A DNA stretch of 64,000 nucleotides, from contig CAKVCK010000002.1 in the NCBI GenBank assembly GCA_934725575.1, positions 124,001 through 188,000 of the forward strand, read 5' to 3'. The translations under genes and the position numbers were made by a program. A model generated the notes under the pieces. It ran no database searches. It saw nothing but the letters and a program-made list of their open reading frames with translations, and had not been told where the DNA came from. Below, one piece after another: positions 8,190 through 16,559 of the stretch. The stretch's first letter is position 1. Every line of letters starts with the position of its first letter. This stretch comes from an uncultured Bacteroidales bacterium. GTDB taxonomy: Bacteria > Bacteroidota > Bacteroidia > Bacteroidales > UBA932.

Positions 8190-8280
8190 GGGATTTATTT
8201 CCACACCAGCAAATTTTTTGAATTCACCCACTTGAAATACAGCATAATTTATGAATATCCCGTATTCCGCACCATTATAT

Positions 8281-8976
8281 TCATTGGCTATCCGCCATAG
8301 TCACCCTGTCGTCGGCGAAACTGAAGAAGCAGTCGTCGCAGATTATTATGTGGTCCAGAAGGGCGATATCGAAAGTGTTGGCGGCCTTTTTTATCCGCTC
8401 GGTTTCCGTCAGGTCGCATTGTCCCGGACGAGGATTTCCGGACGGATGGTTGTGGACCATAATCATCGCGCTGGCTCCTTTATCCAACGCTTTCTTGACG
8501 ACCAACTTCGGATCCACGACTGTCGCCGATGTCCCGCCAAGGCTTAGCATCTCCTTGTGGATTACATAGTTGGCCCGGTTGAGAAGGATTATCCAGAATT
8601 CCTCGTGATCCAATCCTGTAAGGATCGGGCGCATCAGCCTGAACACGGACGCTGCGTCGGTCAGAGGAACCTTCCTGATTCCGGGATCTTCCAGGCACCG
8701 TCGTTTGCCGAGCTCGAATGCCGCCGCTATGGCCGCATATCTGACGCTGCCGATTCCTCCGATCCCTTTCATCTGCCCGGCATCCATTCCTGCGATCATT
8801 GACAGTTTCCCTTCGTTGGCAGCCAATAGTTTGTTGGCCACTTCAAGCACATTCTCTTTTTGAGTCCCCGATCCGATGAGGATCGCCAACAATTCCGCGT
8901 TGCTCATCGCTCCGGGTCCTTTTGAGAGCATTTTCTCGCGCGGCCTTTCATCCACGCATAAATCTTTCATTTTCAT
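8281..8976 (-). CDS. radC: RadC/JAB-domain (UPF0758) protein
   Basis: A 231-residue protein. The N-terminus has the UPF0758 pattern (DERPREKMLSKGPGAMSNAELLAILIGSGT) followed by helix-hairpin-helix residues (MKGIGGIG). The C-terminal JAB/MPN domain keeps its metal-binding motif HNHPSGNPRPGQCD near residues 174-187. The family was once linked to DNA repair, but its role is unsettled; related domains are found in isopeptidases and in mobile elements. This copy is full length and stands alone between housekeeping genes, so it looks chromosomal. It is preceded by a terminator hairpin of the transketolase pair. Confidence 0.92.
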   Translation of the reverse strand: MKMKDLCVDERPREKMLSKGPGAMSNAELLAILIGSGTQKENVLEVANKLLAANEGKLSMIAGMDAGQMKGIGGIGSVRYAAIAAAFELGKRRCLEDPGIRKVPLTDAASVFRLMRPILTGLDHEEFWIILLNRANYVIHKEMLSLGGTSATVVDPKLVVKKALDKGASAMIMVHNHPSGNPRPGQCDLTETERIKKAANTFDIALLDHIIICDDCFFSFADDRVTMADSQ

Positions 8977-9019
8977 AGCTTGCCGTTAATTGATTCGTGC
9001 CGGCAAGATAAGCATACAA

Positions 9020-9070
9020 AACAGAAAAAAAGTTAAGAAACGTAAATGTCTCCTAACTTTTTTCTGTTTT
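9020..9070. terminator. Terminator hairpin after the transketolase genes
   Basis: AACAGAAAAAAAGTTA (9020-9035) pairs with TAACTTTTTTCTGTTTT (9054-9070). The stem is AT-rich with A- and T-tracts on both sides. It lies after the tkt pair (minus strand) and before radC. Confidence 0.6.
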
Positions 9071-9105
9071 TTAAGAATATTTCTGTTTCTTATCGGTTCC
9101 CCAAG

Positions 9106-10056
9106 TTACTTCCTTTCCAGAACTTTCTTGGCGGCCTCGACAATGTGGGCGGCGTCCATTCCGTAAGCTGCGAGAAGCTCGGACGGTGTTCCGCTCTGGC
9201 CGAACTCGTCACGTCCGTTGACATATTCAATAGGCTTAGGGGATGTGGCGGCGAGCACTCCGGCGATCAGTTCGCCAAGACCTCCGGCCATATTGTGCTC
9301 CTCGGCGACAACAACGGCTCCGGTCTTGATGGCTGAGGCGAGAACCGCCTGTGTGTCAAGCGGCTTGATGGTCGCGATGTCGATGACCTCGGCGCAGATT
9401 CCCTCGGTCTCAAGAGCCTCGGCTGCCTGAAGGGCCTCCCAAACCATATGTCCGGTGGCGAACAGGGAAACATCCTTGCCCTCGTTCAGCACGTATGCCT
9501 TTCCGATCTCGAACGGCTCATCCGGCGTGAAGTCTGCTACCTTAGGACGGCCGAAACGCAGATAGACAGGGCCGTCGTATTTGGCTGCGGCGATCGTCGC
9601 GTTCTTTGTCTGTGTCCAGTCGCAAGGGTTGATCACAACCATTCCCGGAAGGGCGCGCATCAGGGCGATGTCCTCCATTGTCTGGTGGGTGGCGCCGTCC
9701 TCGCCGAGAGTGATTCCGGCGTGTGAGGAAGCGATCTTGACGTTGGTCTTACCATAGCAGACCTCCATTCTGATCTGGTCGTAAACACGTCCTGTGACGA
9801 ACTCGGCGAACGATCCGGCGAACGGAATCTTGCCTGCGAGAGCCATTCCTGAGGCTACACCGATCATATTTGACTCGGCGATGCCGCATTCGTAATATCT
9901 CTCCGGGAACTCGGCCGCGAAAGCGTCCATCTTGAGTGAGCCCTTGAGGTCGGCGGTCAACGCCACGACTCTTGAGTCAGCCTTTCCGGCTTCGAGAAGG
10001 CCGGCTCCGAAACCGCTGCGGGTGTCCTTCTTTCCCTTATCTGTATATTTCTTCAT
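9106..10056 (-). CDS. Transketolase, C-terminal subunit
   Basis: A 316-residue protein equal to the pyrimidine-binding and C-terminal domains of transketolase. It carries ECGIAESNMIGVASGMALAG (about residues 56-75), which includes the Glu that activates thiamine diphosphate, and GEDGATHQTMEDIALMR typical of the pyrimidine domain. With the N-terminal subunit encoded 12 bases upstream, it forms a split transketolase moving two-carbon units between sugar phosphates in the non-oxidative pentose phosphate pathway. A split form is common in anaerobes and archaea. The related DXP synthase is less likely, since both pieces match transketolase. Confidence 0.93.
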   Translation of the reverse strand: MKKYTDKGKKDTRSGFGAGLLEAGKADSRVVALTADLKGSLKMDAFAAEFPERYYECGIAESNMIGVASGMALAGKIPFAGSFAEFVTGRVYDQIRMEVCYGKTNVKIASSHAGITLGEDGATHQTMEDIALMRALPGMVVINPCDWTQTKNATIAAAKYDGPVYLRFGRPKVADFTPDEPFEIGKAYVLNEGKDVSLFATGHMVWEALQAAEALETEGICAEVIDIATIKPLDTQAVLASAIKTGAVVVAEEHNMAGGLGELIAGVLAATSPKPIEYVNGRDEFGQSGTPSELLAAYGMDAAHIVEAAKKVLERK

Positions 10057-10068
10057 AATATTCGTGAA

Positions 10069-10914
10069 TTAAAAGTCTCCCAATGTTTCCTCAAGCTGGC
10101 TCAGGGCGTTCTGGCACTGCTCCTCTGAAGGTACGCTGCCGTGCCATTTGTGGGTGCCCGCCATAAAATCAACCCCGTGTCCCATCTCTGTCTTGAACAG
10201 GATCATCTTCGGCTTGCCGTTTCCGACACCGGCCTTGGTCTGCGCGAACGCCTCGAGGATCTTGTCCATGTCGTGTCCGTCGGTGATGATGACCTCCCAT
10301 CCGAAAGCCTTCCATTTTGCCTCAAGGTCACCGAGTCCGGCGACATCCTCGGTTGTGCCGTCGATCTGCTGTCCGTTCCAGTCGGTCATCGCGATCAGGT
10401 TGTCGGCCTTGTGATGGGCCGCGAACATCGCCGCCTCCCAGATCTGTCCTTCCTCAGTCTCGCCGTCTCCGCAGAGAACGTAAACGCAGTGAGGGTCGTT
10501 GTCTGCCTTCTTGGCGAGAGCCGCTCCTGCCGCTACAGAGAGTCCCTGTCCGAGGGAACCTGCCGCCTGAGCCACGCCAGGGAGGCCTTTCCTTACAGAA
10601 GGGTGTCCCTGAAGGCGGCTTCCGAACTTACGGAACGAGCCGAGCTCAGAGGTAGGGAAATATCCTGCCCTCGAAAGGATTGAGTAATACATTGGGGTGA
10701 GGTGTCCGGCCGAAAGGATGAACATATCCTGATCCTTTCCACCGCGTGTCCAAGTTTCAGGGTTCTGATCCATAACATTGAAGTACAGTGCTGTCATAAA
10801 ATCAGCGCTGCTCATAGATCCGCCCGGGTGTCCGGACTTGGCCTTCACGACCATCCTGATGATGTCCCTCCTTACCTGGGAGGCAATCTTCTTCAGATCT
10901 TCTGTTGACTGCAT
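10069..10914 (-). CDS. Transketolase, N-terminal subunit
   Basis: A 281-residue protein equal to the thiamine-diphosphate-binding domain of transketolase. Visible are GHPGGSMSSADF (about residues 27-38), which contributes a substrate-binding histidine, GHLTPMYYSIL, and the cofactor motif GDGETEEGQIWEA with its closing Asn-containing segment TDWNGQQIDG (about residues 149-187). It is the first gene of the two-gene operon with the C-terminal subunit. A TAnnTTTG box lies 50 bases before the start and is divergent from the dehydrogenase operon promoter. Confidence 0.94.
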   Translation of the reverse strand: MQSTEDLKKIASQVRRDIIRMVVKAKSGHPGGSMSSADFMTALYFNVMDQNPETWTRGGKDQDMFILSAGHLTPMYYSILSRAGYFPTSELGSFRKFGSRLQGHPSVRKGLPGVAQAAGSLGQGLSVAAGAALAKKADNDPHCVYVLCGDGETEEGQIWEAAMFAAHHKADNLIAMTDWNGQQIDGTTEDVAGLGDLEAKWKAFGWEVIITDGHDMDKILEAFAQTKAGVGNGKPKMILFKTEMGHGVDFMAGTHKWHGSVPSEEQCQNALSQLEETLGDF

Positions 10915-10964
10915 TTTCTATTTGATATTTTGAATTTGAAATATGCTAAATCGTTTGTAGGGCA

Positions 10965-10972
10965 CAAATATA
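10965..10972 (-). promoter_or_regulatory. TAnnTTTG -7 element for the transketolase operon
   Basis: TATATTTG on the minus strand, 50 bases before the transketolase N-subunit start. Confidence 0.6.
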
Positions 10973-10999
10973 ATCCTTTTTTATGTCAAGAAGAAATTT

Positions 11000-11007
11000 T
11001 AACTTTG
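11000..11007 (+). promoter_or_regulatory. TAnnTTTG -7 element for the 2-oxoacid dehydrogenase operon
   Basis: TAACTTTG, 78 bases before the E2 start. It is arranged back to back with the transketolase promoter, 27 bases apart. Confidence 0.6.
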
Positions 11008-11085
11008 TGTGTATGTGGTGCCGCTTCCATTTCCCCGAAATCCAAACGGCGTCCGGCTTTGAGAATTTAATAATCATTATAGTTA

Positions 11086-12468
11086 ATGGCACACGTAGTT
11101 ATTATGCCCAAACAAGGGCAATCCGTAGAAAGTTGCATTGTCACTGAATTCAAGAAAAAGGTGGGGGACAAAGTCGCTGTGGGCGATGCCCTTTTCAGCT
11201 ATGAGACCGACAAGGCTTCCTTTGACGAGGACGCGAAGGTCGAAGGTACCGTCCTTGCCTGCTTTTTCAACGATAACGATGAGATCCCTTGCCTGACCAA
11301 CGTGATGGTCATCGGCGAACCGGGGGAATCTTTTTCTGAATATGCTCCTTCGGGGGCCGGCGCTCCTGCCGCTTCGGGCGCGGAAGCGGCATCACCGGCA
11401 GCCGAGCCTGCCTCGTCGGTCCCTGAGCCTGCCGAAGTGACCGCGGCAACGGCACCGGACGCTTTGACAAACTCTGCGACCGGAACAGTGGTAGCCAACG
11501 CCCCTGTCTCCCCGAGAGCCCGCAAATTGGCCGCCGAGAGAGGCGTGGACACCGCCCAGGTCGCCGGCACAGGCCCTCACGGCCGCATAATCGAGCGTGA
11601 CATCATCGCCGCCCAGGGCGCTCCTAAATCAGGACTCGCAAAGGCTATGATGGCCGCCGGAGGTCTTCAGGCACCGGCAGCCGGTTCCGGAATCGGCGGA
11701 ATGGTCAAGGGCTCCGACCTCAAGGTCTGGAAACCTACCCACACCGAGAACCTTGCCGGAGAAGGCGAGGAGTTCAAGGTCGAGAAGATGTCCAACATGC
11801 GCAAACTCATCGCCAAGTCGATGTACAACTCCCTCCAGAACACGGCCCAGCTCACCCATATGCTCGGTGCTGACGCGCGTCGCGTCCAGGCTCTCCGCAA
11901 GAAGGCTAAGAAAGCCCTTGAGGAAGGAAAGATCGACGCGAACATCACGATCAACGACTTCGTCTGCTACGCCGTCATCAAGGCCCTGAAGAAATTCCCG
12001 AGGGTCAACTCGCATTGCCTCGGAGACGCTATGAGGATATTCAATGTCGTCAATCTTGGCTGCGCCGTTGACACGGAGCGCGGACTGATGGTGCCTTGCG
12101 TGAAGCACGCTGAGGACCTGAATATCATCGGCTTGAGCAAGGCTCTGAAGAAGATTGCAGAAGATTGCAAGAAGGGCTCTATCAATCCTGACCTGCTTTC
12201 CGCCGAGGGAGCCTCATTCACGGTCTCCAACCTTGGAGGCTTCGGTGTCGAGTGGTTCACACCTGTCATCAACGTGCCTCAGAGCGCGATCCTCGGAGTC
12301 GGCACGATCGTCCCTCGTCCTAAGGATCTGGGTGCCGGAGTCTATGCGTTCGTCCCTTATCTCGGTCTGTCCCTGACCTATGACCACAGGGCTCTTGACG
12401 GAGGCGAGGCTACCCGTTTCCTCAAGCAGGTCGCCGTTGAGATAGAGAATCTTGAAGTTGAATTCTAA
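11086..12468 (+). CDS. pdhC: Dihydrolipoamide acyltransferase (E2) of a 2-oxoacid dehydrogenase complex
   Basis: A 460-residue E2 that transfers the acyl group to CoA. The single lipoyl domain (residues 1-80) has the lipoylated Lys at position 43 in YETDKASFD. An Ala/Pro-rich linker (about 85-138) follows, then the peripheral-subunit-binding domain VSPRARKLAAERGVDT...GPHGRIIERDI (about 141-173), and the catalytic domain with the active-site motif YDHRALDGG (His434). Order E2-E3-E1 in one operon and a nearby lplA fit a pyruvate dehydrogenase, but a branched-chain complex cannot be excluded. The linker contains PEPAEVTA, close to peptides encoded by the REP-like element. Confidence 0.93.
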   Translation: MAHVVIMPKQGQSVESCIVTEFKKKVGDKVAVGDALFSYETDKASFDEDAKVEGTVLACFFNDNDEIPCLTNVMVIGEPGESFSEYAPSGAGAPAASGAEAASPAAEPASSVPEPAEVTAATAPDALTNSATGTVVANAPVSPRARKLAAERGVDTAQVAGTGPHGRIIERDIIAAQGAPKSGLAKAMMAAGGLQAPAAGSGIGGMVKGSDLKVWKPTHTENLAGEGEEFKVEKMSNMRKLIAKSMYNSLQNTAQLTHMLGADARRVQALRKKAKKALEEGKIDANITINDFVCYAVIKALKKFPRVNSHCLGDAMRIFNVVNLGCAVDTERGLMVPCVKHAEDLNIIGLSKALKKIAEDCKKGSINPDLLSAEGASFTVSNLGGFGVEWFTPVINVPQSAILGVGTIVPRPKDLGAGVYAFVPYLGLSLTYDHRALDGGEATRFLKQVAVEIENLEVEF

Positions 12469-12481
12469 AATATTTACGAAT

Positions 12482-13861
12482 ATGTATGATTTAGCGGTAA
12501 TAGGCGGTGGCCCGGGTGGTTACGTGGCCGCTGAAAGAGCCGGTGCCGCCGGCCTTAAGGTTGTCCTTTTTGAAAGAAAATCCCTCGGAGGTGTCTGCCT
12601 CAATGAAGGTTGCATTCCGACCAAGACGCTTCTTTACAGCGCCAAGGTCTATAACTATGCTCTGACCGGCGATCATTATGGAGTCTATGTCAAGGAGCCT
12701 ACGTTCGACTATTCAAAGATTGTGGCCCGCAAGGACAAGGTCGTGAAGAAACTCGTGGGCGGAGTCAAATTGGCAATGAAGTCCAACAATGTCGAGGTCG
12801 TGGCCGCCGAGGCTATGATCCAGGGTCGTGACGCGGAAGGTATCAAGATCACAGCCGCCGACCAGACCTACGCCGTGAGGAACATTCTCATCTGCACCGG
12901 TTCAGAGGCGGCAGTGCCTCCGTTCCCGGGCCTGAAGGAGGCCGGAGACGTTATCGTCACCAACCGTGAGATCCTTGCGCTCAAAGAGCGTCCGGCCGAA
13001 CTCGTTGTCATCGGTGGCGGAGTCATCGGAATGGAGTTCGCCGCTTTCTATAGCACTCTCGGTACGAAAGTGACTGTCGTCGAGATGCTTCCTAAAATTC
13101 TCGGCCCTCTTGACGATGAGATCAGCGCTATGCTCCAGAAGATCTACGCCAAGCGTGGCGTTAACTTCTGCCTCAAGTGCAAGGTCACCGGAATCGAAGG
13201 CAACACCGTTGTCTATGAGGATCCTGAGGGCAACACCCAGAGGGTCAGCGGGGACAAGATCCTCGTATCTGTGGGCCGCCGCGCCAACATCAGCGGCTTC
13301 GGCCTTGAGAACCTTGGAGTCGAGATGCTCCTGAACCGTGGCGGAAAGCCTTGCGGAATCAAGGTGGACAGCAGGATGCGCACGAATATTCCTGGAGTCT
13401 ATGCCGCCGGAGATGTCACCGGCTTTTCTATGCTGGCCCACACCGCCAGCCGTGAGGGCGAGGTCGCGGTCAACAATATTCTTGGAAAAGAGGATCGTAT
13501 GCGCTACGACGCCATCCCTGGAATCGTCTATACCAACCCAGAGGTCGCCGGAGTCGGACTCACCGAAGAGCAGGCCAAGGCTTCCGGCAAGGAATATTCG
13601 GTCGTCAAGCTTCCTATGGCCTATGCCGGCCGCTTTGTCGCTGAGAATGAGGGGGGTGAAGGAATATGCAAGATCATCGTCGGGAAGAAGTACCACGAGG
13701 TGCTCGGCGTGCATATGCTCGGCAACCCTTGCTCGGAGATTATCCACAGCGCCTGCATCGCCATCGAGTCGGAGATGACCCTTGAGCAGCTCAAGGAGGT
13801 TGTGTTCCCGCACCCGACTGTCTCTGAGATAATTAAAGAAACCGCATTCGCATTGAAATAA
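12482..13861 (+). CDS. lpdA: Dihydrolipoyl dehydrogenase (E3)
   Basis: A 459-residue flavoprotein that reoxidises the dihydrolipoyl group of E2 with NAD+. The start at 12482 is chosen because MYDLAVIGGGPGGY begins directly with the FAD-binding fold; an earlier in-frame ATG at 12452 overlaps the E2 gene. The redox disulfide is in GGVCLNEGCIPTK (Cys39 and Cys44), the NAD site is VVIGGGVIGMEF, and the His-Glu pair is in HPTVSE (about residues 444-449). It lies 13 bases after the E2 stop and 82 bases before the E1 gene. Confidence 0.96.
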   Translation: MYDLAVIGGGPGGYVAAERAGAAGLKVVLFERKSLGGVCLNEGCIPTKTLLYSAKVYNYALTGDHYGVYVKEPTFDYSKIVARKDKVVKKLVGGVKLAMKSNNVEVVAAEAMIQGRDAEGIKITAADQTYAVRNILICTGSEAAVPPFPGLKEAGDVIVTNREILALKERPAELVVIGGGVIGMEFAAFYSTLGTKVTVVEMLPKILGPLDDEISAMLQKIYAKRGVNFCLKCKVTGIEGNTVVYEDPEGNTQRVSGDKILVSVGRRANISGFGLENLGVEMLLNRGGKPCGIKVDSRMRTNIPGVYAAGDVTGFSMLAHTASREGEVAVNNILGKEDRMRYDAIPGIVYTNPEVAGVGLTEEQAKASGKEYSVVKLPMAYAGRFVAENEGGEGICKIIVGKKYHEVLGVHMLGNPCSEIIHSACIAIESEMTLEQLKEVVFPHPTVSEIIKETAFALK

Positions 13862-13943
13862 AAGGATTGACAATGCCGGTGAACGTAATGACCACAAATT
13901 GTCACTAAGAAGAATAACGAAAAACAATTAAGAATATAGTAAT

Positions 13944-16427
13944 ATGCCAAAAGCGCTTTACATCGATCCTAACGAGACCCTGCGTCCTCAGGATCACGAG
14001 CTTGAGCTTCCGAAGATTCCCGTGATGACGTACAACAAGACCGTCAAGGAGGAACTTAAGGAAGGCAATTTCACAAAGGAGGATCTTCTCCGCATCTACC
14101 GCGATATGTCCTACATCCGTGAGTTCGAGACTATGCTGAATCTGGTCAAGACCACGGGTGGCTACAACGGAGTCGCTTACAATAACCCTGGCCCTGCCCA
14201 CCTTTCCGCAGGTCAGGAGGCCGCCGCTGTCGGTATGGCCTACTGCCTTGACACCGATGACTTTATCTTCGGTTCGCACCGTTCCCACGGCGAGATTCTC
14301 GCCAAGGGTCTGCGTTCCATCCAGATCCTTCCTGAAGATGAACTGAAGAAGGTCATGGAGGAGTTCTGGGGCGGCGCCACCCTTAACGTGGCCAGGAAGG
14401 CTTACGACGGGGCCGACACCAAGGAACTCGGTATCCGCTTCCTGCTTTACGGAGCGATGGCCGAGATCTTCGCCCGCACGACCGGATTCAACAAGGGGCT
14501 GGGCGGATCTATGCACACGTTCTTCACTCCTTTCGGAATATACCCGAACAACGCCATCGTGGGTGGTTCCGGCTCGATCGCCGTGGGTGCTGCCCTCTAT
14601 AAGAAGGTCAACCGCAAGAAGGGCATCGTTGTCGCCAACCTCGGTGACGGCGCCATGGCCCGTGGACCTGTCCTTGAGGGTATGACATTCGCCTCTATGG
14701 ACCAGTTCAACACCCTTTGGGAAGGCGATATGAAGGGTGGCCTTCCTGTCCTCTTCAACGTGATGGACAACCAGTACGCTATGGGTGGCCAGACAAAGGG
14801 CGAGACGATGGGTTACGTGTTCCCTGCACGTCTCGGCGCCGGTTTCAAGGCCGACGCTATGGAGGCCGAAAGGGTTGACGGTTACAATCCTCTCGCAGTC
14901 ATCGACGCTTTCAACCGCAAGAAGGCCTACCTGCTTGAGAAGAAGGGCCCGGCTCTTCTGGACGTTGTCACCTACCGTTACAGCGGACACTCTCCGAGCG
15001 ATCAGTCGTCTTACCGTACAAAGGAGGAGATCGAGGCTTGGGAGAAGGAAGACTGCATATTGGCGTTCGGCGAGAAGCTGAAGGAGGCCGGCGTGGCTGA
15101 TCAAGCCGCTCTCGACGCTATCCGCAAGGAAGTGGACGCCAACATATTCGAGTGCTACAAGCTCGCCATCGACACTGAGCTTTCTCCTCGTATGGATCTC
15201 GTTAAGGAGAGCGAGCTTCTGGGCGAGATGATGTTCTCCAACCAGAGCGTCGACTCCCTCAGCGACGCCAAGCCGGATGTGAATATGCCGCTGGAGGAGA
15301 ATCCTCGCGTGAAGCAGATCGCCGGCAAGTCGAGGTTCTATCTCGACAAGGACGGCAAGCCTGCCAGCAAGATGAAGACCTACAACATCAGGGACGGAAT
15401 ATTCGAGGCCGTCGCCGACCGCTTCTACAAGGATGCCTCTCTGGTCGCTTACGGTGAGGAGAACCGTGAGTGGGGTGGCGCTTTCGCTGTCTATAGAGGA
15501 CTGACCGAGGCTCTGCCTTACCATCGCCTGTTCAATTCTCCGATCGCCGAGGCCGCGATCATCGGGACAGCCATCGGTTATGCGATGTGCGGCGGTCGTG
15601 TGATCCCTGAGATTATGTACTGTGACTTCCTCGGCTGCTGCGGAGATGAGATATTCAATCAGCTTCCAAAGTGGCAGGCAATGTCCGGTAACATCCTGAA
15701 GATGCCGGTTGTGGTACGTGTGTCCGTCGGCTCCAAGTACGGCGCCCAGCACTCACAGGACTGGACTTCGCTGTGCTGCCATATTCCTGGACTCAAGGTC
15801 TGCTTCCCTGTCACTCCGTATGACGCCAAGGGATTGATGAACGCCGCGCTGCAAGGCACCGACCCTGTCATATTCTTTGAAAGTCAGAGGATTTACGACA
15901 AGGGAGAGATGTTCCACGAAGGCGGTGTGCCTGAGGAATATTATGAGATTCCGATCGGCGAGCCGGATGTCAAGAGGGCTGGTAAGGACATCACCATCCT
16001 TACCATCGGCGCCACTTTGTACCGTGCTCTTGAGGCCGCTGACATCTTGAAGGAGAAGTACGGTATGGAGGCTGAGGTCATCGATGCCCGCTCCCTCGTG
16101 CCGTTCGACTACGAGAAGGTGCTTGCGTCCGTGAAGAAGACCGGCCGCATCATCATCGCAGGTGATGCTTGCGCCCGTGGTTCTTACCTCAATGACATCG
16201 CCGCCAACATCACCGAGATGGCCTTTGACGACCTCGACGCCGCTCCTGTGGTGCTTGGTTCCCGCAACTGGATCACCCCTTGCCACGAGCTTGAGGAAGC
16301 GTTCTTCCCTCAGCCGTCCTGGTTCCTGGATGCCATCAACGAGAAGATCGTCCCTCTGAAAGACTATGTTCCGGTCAGCAACCAGACCACCGCAGAGCAG
16401 ATCATCCGCGCCAAGAAGGGTGTGTAA
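13944..16427 (+). CDS. 2-oxoacid dehydrogenase E1, alpha and beta subunits fused
   Basis: An 827-residue thiamine-dependent dehydrogenase that decarboxylates the 2-oxoacid. Residues ~45-400 are the alpha-type part, with HLSAGQEA, GSHRSHGE, GGSMHTFFTPFGI and the cofactor motif NLGDGAMARG. Residues ~480-815 are the beta-type part (GEENREWGGAFAVYRGL, NSPIAEAAIIGTAIG, and a transketolase-like C-terminal domain). Between SHRSHGE and GGSMH there is an extra ~45-residue segment (around residues 120-180) compared with standard E1 alpha chains. The gene closes the E2-E3-E1 operon. Substrate is probably pyruvate; branched-chain 2-oxoacids remain possible. Confidence 0.9.
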   Translation: MPKALYIDPNETLRPQDHELELPKIPVMTYNKTVKEELKEGNFTKEDLLRIYRDMSYIREFETMLNLVKTTGGYNGVAYNNPGPAHLSAGQEAAAVGMAYCLDTDDFIFGSHRSHGEILAKGLRSIQILPEDELKKVMEEFWGGATLNVARKAYDGADTKELGIRFLLYGAMAEIFARTTGFNKGLGGSMHTFFTPFGIYPNNAIVGGSGSIAVGAALYKKVNRKKGIVVANLGDGAMARGPVLEGMTFASMDQFNTLWEGDMKGGLPVLFNVMDNQYAMGGQTKGETMGYVFPARLGAGFKADAMEAERVDGYNPLAVIDAFNRKKAYLLEKKGPALLDVVTYRYSGHSPSDQSSYRTKEEIEAWEKEDCILAFGEKLKEAGVADQAALDAIRKEVDANIFECYKLAIDTELSPRMDLVKESELLGEMMFSNQSVDSLSDAKPDVNMPLEENPRVKQIAGKSRFYLDKDGKPASKMKTYNIRDGIFEAVADRFYKDASLVAYGEENREWGGAFAVYRGLTEALPYHRLFNSPIAEAAIIGTAIGYAMCGGRVIPEIMYCDFLGCCGDEIFNQLPKWQAMSGNILKMPVVVRVSVGSKYGAQHSQDWTSLCCHIPGLKVCFPVTPYDAKGLMNAALQGTDPVIFFESQRIYDKGEMFHEGGVPEEYYEIPIGEPDVKRAGKDITILTIGATLYRALEAADILKEKYGMEAEVIDARSLVPFDYEKVLASVKKTGRIIIAGDACARGSYLNDIAANITEMAFDDLDAAPVVLGSRNWITPCHELEEAFFPQPSWFLDAINEKIVPLKDYVPVSNQTTAEQIIRAKKGV

Positions 16428-16458
16428 CCGCTTTTGAGCCATTTATGGCGAAGGCAAG

Positions 16459-16479
16459 TCCCCTTCCCGAGGAAGGGGA
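16459..16479. repeat. Perfect short palindrome after the E1 gene
   Basis: TCCCCTTCC-CGA-GGAAGGGGA, a 9-bp perfect stem with a 3-base loop, followed by TTTAGGGGTAGGG. It resembles a palindromic intergenic repeat, but only one copy was seen here. It may also act as the 3' end of the E2-E3-E1 transcript. Confidence 0.5.
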
Positions 16480-16559
16480 TTTAGGGGTAGGGTAACGTGA
16501 AGGGAAAGTATTGAGCCTTGCAGTCGTATAATGGTTATTCAAGGTAATGAATATTCGCT

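Noticed and set aside
13905..15752. A 615-codon minus-strand open frame opposite the E1 gene
   Set aside because: It is a mirror of the strong codon bias of the E1 gene; its sequence has no family features. Similar mirror frames opposite other genes were also left out.
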